Shown here piece by piece: positions 1-5,184 of a stretch of DNA of 5,184 nucleotides. Positions within the stretch are counted from its first letter, which is position 1. Each line of letters begins with the position of its first letter. Source of the DNA: Thermoanaerobaculales bacterium (GTDB lineage Bacteria; Acidobacteriota; Thermoanaerobaculia; Thermoanaerobaculales; Sulfomarinibacteraceae). Under the pieces are notes generated by a model. The model made no database searches and had not been told where the DNA came from. It saw only the letters and a list, made by a program, of their open reading frames with translations. Made by a program: the position numbers and the translations under genes. The stretch is taken from assembly GCA_029938595.1 (NCBI GenBank), contig JAOZUP010000304.1, forward strand, positions 1-5,184, given 5' to 3'.

Positions 1-329
1 ACTATCACTTCACCTCAAAGGAGAACACCTCCTACAACACCACCAGCATGGGCTACGGCGGCTACGGCGGCTACGGCGGCGGCTGGGGTGGCTGGGGCGG
101 CTATGGCGGCATGGGTGGCATGGGCAGCTCCACCACCTACGCGACGACCTACACCGAGGGCACCTTGATCGTCGACCTCTATGACCCCGAGACCAAGAAG
201 CTCGTGTGGCGCGGCACCGGCACGGTGACCGTCAAGGCCAAGCCCGAGAAGCAGATCAAGCAGGTCGACAAGATTCTGACCAAGATCGGCGCCAAGTGGG
301 ACAAGATTGTCCACGGCCAGGGCAAGTAA
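1..329 (+). CDS. DUF4136 domain protein, C-terminal part (5' end outside window)
   Basis: The reading frame is open from base 3 to the TAA at 327-329, giving 108 residues, so the gene begins to the left of the window. The ATG at 48 is internal: the codons before it (YHFTSKENTSYNTTS) continue the same protein. After a glycine/tyrosine/tryptophan-rich stretch comes the family signature: a Thr/Tyr-rich strand, then YTEGTLIVDLYD, then KKLVWRGTGTVTV, then a Lys-rich helix (EKQIKQVDKILTKIGAKW). This order is typical of the C-terminal half of DUF4136, a family of exported, often lipid-anchored proteins of unknown biochemical function. A lipobox would lie in the missing N-terminus and cannot be checked here. 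The family ending is usually a short amphipathic helix with a 'FPP'-like tail; here it ends in GQGK. The gene converges on the minus-strand cluster and is followed by its own terminator. The family call is fairly sure; the role is unknown. Confidence 0.85.
   Translation, partial: YHFTSKENTSYNTTSMGYGGYGGYGGGWGGWGGYGGMGGMGSSTTYATTYTEGTLIVDLYDPETKKLVWRGTGTVTVKAKPEKQIKQVDKILTKIGAKWDKIVHGQGK
51..125 (+). repeat. Nine-base tandem repeat coding for Gly-aromatic-Gly triplets
   Basis: Within the DUF4136 gene, the unit GGC TAC GGC occurs three times in tandem (51-77). It is followed, after one extra GGC codon, by degenerate units in which the middle codon becomes TGG, TGG, TAT, ATG and ATG. The protein reads as eight (G-Y/W/M-G) triplets. 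DUF4136 proteins often carry a Gly/Tyr-rich loop at this place, so the repeat probably sits in a family-variable loop and may have grown by slippage. Confidence 0.8.
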
Positions 330-372
330 AGCCGTTTGCTCAACCGGCCACCGGCCGGATCACCAAATAGAC

Positions 373-407
373 AACGCCCGGTCGCTGACAGCGGCCGGGC
401 GTTTTTG
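373..407 (+). terminator. Rho-independent terminator of the DUF4136 gene
   Basis: Bases 373-386 pair with 390-403 around a three-base GAC loop. The 14-bp stem has no mismatch apart from one T-G wobble (382 with 394). It is GC-rich and runs directly into TTTTT (402-406). It lies 44 bases past the DUF4136 stop codon. The wobble pair becomes A-C in the opposite strand, and the minus-strand side has only a broken T run (TTGTCTATTT), so it is built mainly for + strand transcription and at best weakly serves the convergent barrel gene. A small perfect GC hairpin (CCGGCC-ACC-GGCCGG, 344-358) sits between the stop codon and this terminator and lacks a T run. Confidence 0.92.
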
Positions 408-448
408 TGAGCGAAGCAATTTGGTCCTTGGTCGCCCCACCAAATATC

Positions 449-479
449 TAACGTTTAACGTTCTAACCTTTTAACGTTC
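449..479. repeat. Three TAACGTT words next to the barrel gene's stop codon
   Basis: TAACGTT occurs at 449-455, 456-462 and 472-478. The longer word TTTAACGTTC is an exact direct repeat at 454-463 and 470-479. AACGTT is itself a palindrome, so the words read alike on both strands. The cluster ends three bases before the stop codon of the outer-membrane protein gene. Its AT-rich composition contrasts with the surrounding GC-rich DNA. The function is unknown; it could be simple-sequence drift. Confidence 0.6.
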
Positions 480-481
480 CG

Positions 482-1315
482 TCAGGATCCGAAGCGAATC
501 CGGACGTAGAGGCTGACATCGTTGATGTCGAGGTTGACGTGGCCCGCGAGATCGACCTGATCCTCTCCGCCTGCGAGAGCGTCCCAGTCGACGTTGATTG
601 TCGAAAGATTGAGGGCGGCTCCGAAGCCCCAGCGCCTGTCCGTGATGTACTCAAAGGCCAGCCGGCCGATGTACTGCGAGCCGGAGATGTCGCCGATGGT
701 GAGGTCGAGCCAGCCGAGGCCGGCCTTCATGCGCCAGTGCTCGCCCAGCATGCGGCGGTACTCGAAATTGATGTAGGGTATTGGGGCTGATACGTTGACT
801 TTCTCGTCGAGCTCGATCTCCTCCACCACCAGCACCGTGGTGATGTCGAGGACCCGAAAACCGATACCGAAACCACCCGCCCACCGCTCCTTGATCCAGG
901 GGTAGTAGGTGTAGTCGACGGCGTAGGTCGTGATGTCGAAGGCAAGGCCGATGTTGGCCTCGATGGGGATGATTTCATCCCCCCAATGGATCTCAGTAAG
1001 CGCCTGCGCAGTCGAACTGCGGTCGATGTCCTGCCAACGCACGCCGAGGCGGTGTCTGCGCCCTAGCTGCCACTCGAAAGAGACGGACGGCACGATTTCC
1101 TCGCCGCCGAGGCCGAGATCGTCCTCGAAATGGAGCACGGTGCCCTCGCCGAGGTACTCCGAGTCGAGCCGGATGGCGGTCGACAGACTGACAGCGCTGC
1201 CCTCGAGCTTGAAGTTGAATCTATCGAAAAGCGGATCGTAGACGCCCTGGGCGGCGGCGGGAACCGCGATCGAAACCACGAATACTGCGGTGAGGATTGC
1301 AACATAGCGACGCAT
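482..1315 (-). CDS. Outer-membrane beta-barrel protein with signal peptide
   Basis: The protein is 277 residues long from the ATG at 1315. That start is chosen over an in-frame ATG 28 codons upstream because it has a perfect GGAGGT seven bases ahead and opens directly into a Sec signal peptide (MRRYVAILTAVFVV, with likely cleavage after the AAA before Q23). The mature part has no long hydrophobic helix. It is made of alternating polar/apolar, aromatic-rich strands (about 73-82, 87-97, 121-137, 145-163, 176-189, 194-207, 212-224, 228-243, 265-277) and ends in YVRIRFGS, a strand with a near-terminal Phe as in porins recognised by the BAM machinery. A HFEDDLGLGGEE segment at about 62-73 is reminiscent of small barrel proteins of the general outer-membrane beta-barrel superfamily. 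I cannot name a specific family or substrate. It is the last gene of the minus-strand row and lies 88 bases after fic, so it may be co-transcribed or have a weak promoter of its own. Confidence 0.85.
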   Translation of the reverse strand: MRRYVAILTAVFVVSIAVPAAAQGVYDPLFDRFNFKLEGSAVSLSTAIRLDSEYLGEGTVLHFEDDLGLGGEEIVPSVSFEWQLGRRHRLGVRWQDIDRSSTAQALTEIHWGDEIIPIEANIGLAFDITTYAVDYTYYPWIKERWAGGFGIGFRVLDITTVLVVEEIELDEKVNVSAPIPYINFEYRRMLGEHWRMKAGLGWLDLTIGDISGSQYIGRLAFEYITDRRWGFGAALNLSTINVDWDALAGGEDQVDLAGHVNLDINDVSLYVRIRFGS

Positions 1316-1320
1316 GGTTG

Positions 1321-1326
1321 ACCTCC
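1321..1326 (-). promoter_or_regulatory. Shine-Dalgarno sequence of the barrel gene
   Basis: On the minus strand the sequence reads GGAGGT-CAACC-ATG, a perfect match to the anti-SD core at ideal spacing. It decides for the start at 1315 rather than 1399. It also fits the protein, since the longer form would put a Cys- and Trp-containing, charged 28-residue stretch in front of the signal peptide. Confidence 0.88.
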
Positions 1327-1403
1327 ATTTTCGATGCCGGAACACGGAGCCACAGTACCACGGTCGCTCAAGGCAGCAAGGCTGCATATCCCTACCCACG
1401 ACC

Positions 1404-2522
1404 TCACCACACGATCTCGTAGTTCGTGCTTCTGCCGCCTCCGAGCCGCCTCACGAGGAGGCCCTTCACGACCAGATCCGCGATCTCGCGCTGCGCGGTG
1501 GCGCGGCTGGTCCTCGTCATGCCGAGGTACTTGCGGGTGGTCAACCCGCCCTCGAACCCTCCCGGGCCGGCGTCGAGCATTCGGTTGACGACCTTGCGTT
1601 GGCGCTCGCTGAGATTGATCTCTGTATGCCCCTGCCAGAAATGGGCCTTGGCGAGCACCAGGGCGAGACGCTCTTCGGAATTGGTGACGGCACGCTCGAG
1701 ACACGCCGCGAACCACATCAGCCAGCCCGTGAGCTCGCCGTCGCCGCGCTGGGTCTGCTCCAGGATGTCGTAGTAAACGTCCTGCTCGGTGCGGATCTGG
1801 GCCGACATGCTGTAAAGACGGATCGGGGTTCCCTCATCCCGCGCGAGGGTCATATCGGCGATCGCCCGGGCGAGCCGTCCGTTCCCATCCTCGAAGGGGT
1901 GGATCGTGACGAACCAGAAATGTGCGAGGCCGGCGCGCAGCAAGCCGTCTTCGGGGTCCGGATCCGTCGCATACCATTCGAGAAAACGCCCCATCTCCCC
2001 GGGTACCCTCTCGGCCGGGGGCGCCTCGAAGTGGACCGTCTCCCGACCCACCGGCCCCGAGACGACCCTCATCGGCTCGTCAGATCTTCGCCAGTCTCCG
2101 ACGATGATCTTTTGAATGCCCGAATATCCGGTGGGGAAGAGCGCGGCATTCCATCCCCTGAGCCGCTCTTCGGTAAGCGGATCCTCGTAACGTTGCGTGG
2201 CATCAACAATCATCTCCACCAACCCGTCAACATGGCGGGCTGTCGGTAGCAGATCGGCCGTGGGCAGACCGAGCTTACGGGCGACCGACGATCGGACCGA
2301 TTCGCGGTCGAGATCCTCGCCCTCGATTGCGGCGGTCATGACCGCCTCATCGGTCAGGATCGACGCCCGCGCCTCCTGCCCAAGATCGAACCCCAAACCT
2401 GCCGCCTTGCCGAGGATCTTGCCCTGGCGACGTCTCGCCGCAGCGAGCGGCGTCAGCAGTCGCTCGCTGTTCCAACGCAGCCTCGAGGTCCAATCGGGGT
2501 GCTGCCAGACGTAGTTGGCCAT
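1404..2522 (-). CDS. fic: Fic family protein AMP-transferase, class II (N-terminal inhibitory helix), with C-terminal winged helix
   Basis: The protein has 372 residues. Fic enzymes usually move AMP from ATP onto Ser, Thr or Tyr hydroxyls of target proteins. The N-terminus (1-85: YVWQHPDW, RRQGKILGK, then EGEDLDRESVRSSVARKLGL) is the DUF4172-type domain found before many bacterial Fic domains. It contains T63-A-A-I-E67-G68, the (S/T)xxxE(G/N) inhibitory motif whose Glu blocks productive ATP binding. The catalytic motif is intact: H208-P-F-E-D212-G-N214-G-R216 (base His, metal-binding Asp, phosphate-binding Asn/Gly, Arg that pairs with the inhibitory Glu). A target-docking flap lies at about 153-172 (VVSGPVGRETVHFEAPPA). 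Residues 300-372 form a winged helix-turn-helix (TRTSRATAQREIADL, then the wing GGGRSTNYEI). Length and layout resemble the Shewanella-type Fic. The start is fixed by GAGGAG five bases ahead. Since inhibition is built in, no separate antitoxin gene is expected and none is seen. The target is unknown. The gene lies downstream of asmA-like with an inverted repeat directly before it. Confidence 0.95.
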   Translation of the reverse strand: MANYVWQHPDWTSRLRWNSERLLTPLAAARRRQGKILGKAAGLGFDLGQEARASILTDEAVMTAAIEGEDLDRESVRSSVARKLGLPTADLLPTARHVDGLVEMIVDATQRYEDPLTEERLRGWNAALFPTGYSGIQKIIVGDWRRSDEPMRVVSGPVGRETVHFEAPPAERVPGEMGRFLEWYATDPDPEDGLLRAGLAHFWFVTIHPFEDGNGRLARAIADMTLARDEGTPIRLYSMSAQIRTEQDVYYDILEQTQRGDGELTGWLMWFAACLERAVTNSEERLALVLAKAHFWQGHTEINLSERQRKVVNRMLDAGPGGFEGGLTTRKYLGMTRTSRATAQREIADLVVKGLLVRRLGGGRSTNYEIVW

Positions 2523-2527
2523 ACGGG

Positions 2528-2533
2528 CTCCTC
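2528..2533 (-). promoter_or_regulatory. Shine-Dalgarno sequence of fic
   Basis: The minus strand reads GAGGAG-CCCGT-ATG. It supports the ATG at 2522, which is also where family similarity begins (MANYVWQHPDW). It lies three bases downstream of the 11-bp inverted repeat, close enough that protein binding or RNA folding at the dyad could affect ribosome access. Confidence 0.8.
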
Positions 2534-2536
2534 ATC

Positions 2537-2567
2537 GTGAGGCGTTTCTTCAAGATAAACGCCTCAC
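2537..2567. promoter_or_regulatory. Perfect 11-bp inverted repeat ahead of fic, operator-like
   Basis: GTGAGGCGTTT (2537-2547) is the exact reverse complement of AAACGCCTCAC (2557-2567), with a nine-base spacer centred on 2552. The dyad lies 15-45 bases upstream of the fic ATG. No T run follows it on either strand, so it does not look like a terminator. The arm spacing suits a dimeric DNA-binding protein, and in RNA it would form a stable hairpin just before the ribosome binding site. On the minus strand a TATATT -10-like hexamer (2579-2584) lies just upstream but has only a poor -35 partner (TGGCGC). If it were used, the dyad would be in the early transcribed leader. The Fic protein's own winged helix is an obvious candidate binder, but that is inference. 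Confidence 0.6.
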
Positions 2568-2594
2568 TAATTGAGTTGAATATAGCGTATTATC

Positions 2595-2629
2595 GCTTCT
2601 CGCGCCACTCCCACCCCCTGGCGAGAAGC
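2595..2629 (-). other. Inverted repeat (9-bp stem, 17-base loop) after the asmA-like stop codon
   Basis: GCTTCTCGC (2595-2603) and GCGAGAAGC (2621-2629) are exact reverse complements. The hairpin begins five bases past the asmA-like TAA on the minus strand. Downstream (minus strand) come GATAATACGC and TATATTC, not a T run, so it is at most a poor intrinsic terminator. It could instead protect the mRNA 3' end or be a processing site. A competing shorter pairing, CCTGG/CCAGG, overlaps it. Confidence 0.45.
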
Positions 2630-2634
2630 CCAGG

Positions 2635-5184
2635 TTATTTCTCTTTGCCCTTTTTCTTCGTCTTTTTCGTGCGGCCGTCCTGCCGGCGGCCGATCTCGTC
2701 CAGCGCCTGTTCGCAGACCTTTTTCTCGGCCGTGATGCGGTCGAGCATGCCTTTGGCCACCAGCGAGATGCCGAGGGTCGCCACCGCGACACCGGTCGAC
2801 GCGACGGCCTCCACTCCCTTGAGCTGCACCGATGGGTTTGAAAGAGTGCCGCCCAGCTTGATGTAGGGGTTGGTGATCATGCTCGCTGAGAGACCGATTC
2901 CCTTGCGCGGTTTGGTCACCCACTGGAGATCGAGCTTTTCGGTGCTGAGATCGATTTTCCCTTTGCCGAGCATCGTCATTTTGTCGCTCTGCAGAGCCAT
3001 TGGCTCGAGAGTTGCGAAACCGTCTTCAAATACCACTTGCGCGACGCCGCACTGGAGCTCGGTTACCGCGTCCTCCTTTGCGAACGGGTTGAACGCGTTG
3101 AGCAACGTGAGCAGGATATCCGCTGATACGAGGTCGAGGGCGTCATTGTCCATCACCCCCTTGCCGATGACCACCTGCACCGACCCGTTGGCGGAGCCGG
3201 CGAAGGCGTGCGGACTGCTGCCCAGCATTTCCAGCCGCACGTTGAGATCGATGGGCGGCTCGGAAGCTGTGTCCACCGTGTCCTTGTCGGGCAGATCGAG
3301 CCGAAGGGCTTCAAGATCCAGAACCATGTCGACCCGATAGTCATTGCCGACCGGTTCCAGCACGAGGGTTCCCGATCCGCGCCCCTCGCGCTGACCCACC
3401 ATCGCTAAGCGGTGGACCTCGAGCCGGCCATCGGCCAGTCGCGCGCCGATCGTCACATCGCGGAAGACCATGGCCGGCAGCTGAAGAGTGCCGATGGTCA
3501 CGTCCACTTCGGCGTCGGCACTCCGGAGCGGACTGAAGTCGAGGGGCTCGTTCGAGAACACCAGTCCGTCCTTCGGCGTCTCAGACGCGGCCGTCTGTTC
3601 CGCATCTCCGTCGCTTCCGCCCTTGAGGTGTGGCAGGTAGGGTGCGAGGTTGAGGTTGTTCGACGACATCCGGGCTGTCACCGCGGGTTTGCCCCGGATA
3701 TCCACCGCAAGCGATCCTGTGAGATCGGATCCACCGATGACGATCTCGAGGCCCTCGGTGGTGAACAGCTCGGGGGTGCCCTTGAAGTGCCCCGCGATCC
3801 GGAATTCTTCGTCGGGGAGCGCGTTCACCCCCATGAGCTCACGGAACAACCCGAGACCGGGCCCGGACGCACGAAGCTCCAGGTCGGTGCCAACCCATCG
3901 CGGTGGCTCGCCGAGGCTGCCGTTGGCGTAGGCCCGATAGTCTCCGAGCTGCACCGAAAACCGGTCGAAATGGAATCCCCCATCGGTGCGCTGGAAACGG
4001 CCGCGAACTCTGAACGGCGCCACCGGGATGGTTACACCGGTAACGGCCGTGAAGAGCGAAGCGTTGGGTCCGTCGGAATTGATTGTGAGGTCAGTGCCGA
4101 AGAAATCCGGCGTCCGGCCGATGCGACCGTCGATCGACGTTGCGGCGTTGGCCAGGGTCGTCTCGATGTTCTCGAGCACAAAGCCGGCTTCGTCGATGGA
4201 CACCCGGCCTGAGAGTGAAAAGGGTTCCGCGGGCAGTTCGGGAAGGTCTGCGAAACCAGTCATGAGGTCACCCGCCTTACCGAGGTCGGGAGCGGCGATA
4301 TCGATGTGGAGGTCAGTCCCCACCAGACCCTCGACCGGGACCACCGTGCCGTGGACGGTGATGCGGTTGCGGTCGACCTCGGCGACCACAGTGTCGAGCT
4401 CGTAAGCCTCTCCGGTCACGCGAAGATCTCCTGCGACCGAGAACGGCGCCGGCGGAAGTCCGGGCTGATGGATGAAGGGGCCGAGAGATGACAACCGGGG
4501 GCCGCGGGCGGTCAGGTGCACCTGGGTGCCGTCGAGGTTCGGTGCGGCGCCGATAAGCCCCGCGACCTCGACGCCGATGTCACCCGCCGAGACCGTGACA
4601 CCGTCGAGGCGATATCCCGCGCCGTCCACCCGGAACCTGCCGTCGACGCGGAGCGGTTGCGGGGGCAGACCTGTGATCCCGCCTATGGACGCCGGGTGCG
4701 AGAGGTCCGGGTCCTCGATGTGGAGCTGGAGATCGGTGCCCACGAAATTGTTCACGGCGACCACGCGGCCGTCAGCGCGGACGTGGAGGCTGCCGAGTGA
4801 GGCCGACACGCCGTCGAGGCGGTAACCCGAGTCGAGCACGCCGAGCCCGCCTTTGAGGGTCCATGCCTCTGCCGGGACGCCGGAAATACCCGCCAGCTCG
4901 CCTACGTGGGCGGCATCGGGCCCTTTCGCCTCGATCCGCAGGCTGGTGCCGGACAGCCCGTTTGCCGTTTTCATCTGGCCGTCAACCCGCAGGCTGCTGC
5001 GTCCGAGGTGGGCGCGCACCCCTTCGAGGATGATCGCGTCCTCGCCCTCGCTGAAGCGCCCTTCGATTTCGAAGGACTCGGCAGGCAGCGGGGTTCCCGC
5101 GAGATCCGTAAAAACCGCGAGACTCGAACCCTTGGCGTGGAAACGGAGATCGGTTCCGGTGTATGCGGGAGGGTCGCCCACGGT
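2635..5184 (-). CDS. AsmA family envelope protein, C-terminal 849 residues (start outside window)
   Basis: The frame is open from the right edge to the TAA at 2635-2637. The GTG at 5181 is mid-repeat and is not the start, so the protein is larger than 849 residues and the N-terminal membrane anchor expected of the family is not seen. Residues are counted from that GTG. Residues 1-500 hold seven ~70-residue beta-rich repeats. A Ser/Asp/Glu linker follows (about 521-545). The AsmA-like C-terminal domain is at about 550-790, with ADAEVDVTIGTLQLP, the GSANGSVQVVIGKGVMDND segment, LLNAFNPF, the TMLGKGKIDLSTEKLDLQW stretch and NPYIKLGGTLSNPSVQL. The tail has a hydrophobic Gly/Ala segment (795-811), KKVCEQAL with one Cys, and a very Lys-rich end. 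AsmA proteins (AsmA, YicH, TamB and YhdP relatives) are inner-membrane-anchored periplasmic proteins with a long beta groove, several implicated in phospholipid transport to the outer membrane. The family call is secure; lipid transport here is inferred. It is the first gene of the minus-strand row in view. Confidence 0.9.
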   Translation of the reverse strand, partial: TVGDPPAYTGTDLRFHAKGSSLAVFTDLAGTPLPAESFEIEGRFSEGEDAIILEGVRAHLGRSSLRVDGQMKTANGLSGTSLRIEAKGPDAAHVGELAGISGVPAEAWTLKGGLGVLDSGYRLDGVSASLGSLHVRADGRVVAVNNFVGTDLQLHIEDPDLSHPASIGGITGLPPQPLRVDGRFRVDGAGYRLDGVTVSAGDIGVEVAGLIGAAPNLDGTQVHLTARGPRLSSLGPFIHQPGLPPAPFSVAGDLRVTGEAYELDTVVAEVDRNRITVHGTVVPVEGLVGTDLHIDIAAPDLGKAGDLMTGFADLPELPAEPFSLSGRVSIDEAGFVLENIETTLANAATSIDGRIGRTPDFFGTDLTINSDGPNASLFTAVTGVTIPVAPFRVRGRFQRTDGGFHFDRFSVQLGDYRAYANGSLGEPPRWVGTDLELRASGPGLGLFRELMGVNALPDEEFRIAGHFKGTPELFTTEGLEIVIGGSDLTGSLAVDIRGKPAVTARMSSNNLNLAPYLPHLKGGSDGDAEQTAASETPKDGLVFSNEPLDFSPLRSADAEVDVTIGTLQLPAMVFRDVTIGARLADGRLEVHRLAMVGQREGRGSGTLVLEPVGNDYRVDMVLDLEALRLDLPDKDTVDTASEPPIDLNVRLEMLGSSPHAFAGSANGSVQVVIGKGVMDNDALDLVSADILLTLLNAFNPFAKEDAVTELQCGVAQVVFEDGFATLEPMALQSDKMTMLGKGKIDLSTEKLDLQWVTKPRKGIGLSASMITNPYIKLGGTLSNPSVQLKGVEAVASTGVAVATLGISLVAKGMLDRITAEKKVCEQALDEIGRRQDGRTKKTKKKGKEK
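3682..5184 (-). repeat. Seven tandem ~70-residue GTDL repeats in the AsmA-like protein
   Basis: The motif GT(D/S/Q)(L/V) recurs with its Gly at residues 9, 78, 148, 218, 288, 362 and 431 of the fragment, a spacing of 69, 70, 70, 70, 74 and 69. The codons lie at about 5157, 4950, 4740, 4530, 4320, 4098 and 3891. Each unit reads roughly: (F/L/W)(V/S/F)GTDL, alternating hydrophobics, GPDL-like turn, a (V/L)P-x-x-(P/E)-(F/L/W) segment, GRF or similar, (G/A)(Y/F)xL(D/E)x(V/I), then a strand ending xGR/xGx. Short DNA words at the GTDL codons also recur (such as GAGGTCAGTGCC at 4087-4098 and GAGATCGGTGCC at 4729-4740), but most bases differ, so the duplications are old. The array probably continues past the right edge. 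Confidence 0.9.

Noticed and set aside
15..314. Minus-strand frame opposite DUF4136
   Set aside because: It is an Ala/Gly/Val/His-rich mirror of the Gly-Tyr codon repeat and overlaps the true gene completely.
1316..1399. 28-codon N-terminal extension of the barrel protein from the ATG at 1399
   Set aside because: The downstream ATG has a perfect Shine-Dalgarno and begins a clean signal peptide. The extension would bury the signal peptide behind a charged, Cys-containing stretch.
1330..1403. Possible promoter for the barrel gene in the 88-base gap after fic (TTGCTG and TACTGT, 16-base spacing) and a 5-bp hairpin at 1373-1385
   Set aside because: Both hexamers match the consensus at only three of six positions, and the hairpin has no T run. 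They are too weak to annotate.
1063..1716. Minus-strand 217-codon frame overlapping the fic 3' end and the barrel gene 5' end
   Set aside because: It is out of frame with both genes, Arg-rich and low in complexity. The two genes on the same strand explain the region.
1314..2249. Long + strand open frame (311 codons) opposite fic
   Set aside because: It lies entirely antisense to fic and the start of the barrel gene, both secure. Its translation is rich in Arg/Pro/His/Gly without any domain pattern, typical of a shadow frame in GC-rich DNA.
1404..2522. Fic as the toxin of a toxin-antitoxin pair
   Set aside because: The inhibitory motif is inside the same protein, and no small antitoxin-like frame lies next to it.
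2579..2607. Sigma-70-like promoter for fic (TATATT with TGGCGC upstream)
   Set aside because: The -10 is good but the -35 is poor. It is mentioned with the dyad and not listed as its own feature.
3412..4212. Long + strand open frame (266 codons) opposite the AsmA-like gene
   Set aside because: It is antisense to the repeat array, and its composition mirrors the repeat codons. It has no signal peptide, motif or convincing ribosome binding site.
5179..5181. GTG as start of the AsmA-like gene
   Set aside because: It falls inside a repeat unit, the frame remains open to the window edge, and no signal or membrane anchor follows.

Overview
The window looks like chromosomal DNA from a GC-rich, diderm (Gram-negative-type) bacterium. 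The evidence is an outer-membrane beta-barrel protein with a Sec signal peptide, a large AsmA-type envelope protein, and a DUF4136 protein of the kind found in envelope lipoproteins. The glycine/aromatic-rich DUF4136 protein would fit Acidobacteriota or another environmental proteobacterium-like lineage. That placement is a guess; there is no rRNA or other marker gene in the window.

Layout: the 3' end of a DUF4136 gene enters from the left edge on the + strand (1-329) and is closed by a very good intrinsic terminator (373-407). A 152-base convergent intergenic region follows; it also carries three TAACGTT words. Everything else is on the minus strand, transcribed right to left. A giant AsmA-family gene enters from the right edge (5184 to 2635). 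After 112 bases comes a Fic-family enzyme (2522 to 1404), and after 88 bases an outer-membrane beta-barrel protein (1315 to 482). Both complete genes have strong Shine-Dalgarno sequences that fix their starts. The 112-base gap between asmA-like and fic is comparatively AT-rich and holds two perfect inverted repeats (9 bp and 11 bp arms), so fic probably has its own control.

How the genes relate: the AsmA-like protein and the barrel are both envelope proteins, and DUF4136 proteins are also exported. The Fic protein is a cytosolic, self-inhibited AMP-transferase with its own C-terminal winged helix and has no obvious functional link to the others. The most interesting features are the seven tandem ~70-residue GTDL repeats in the AsmA-like protein and the 31-bp dyad just ahead of the fic ribosome binding site. 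I see no CRISPR array, transposase, tRNA, rRNA or phage gene. This looks like an ordinary chromosomal region, and I found no clear evidence of a wholly new system.
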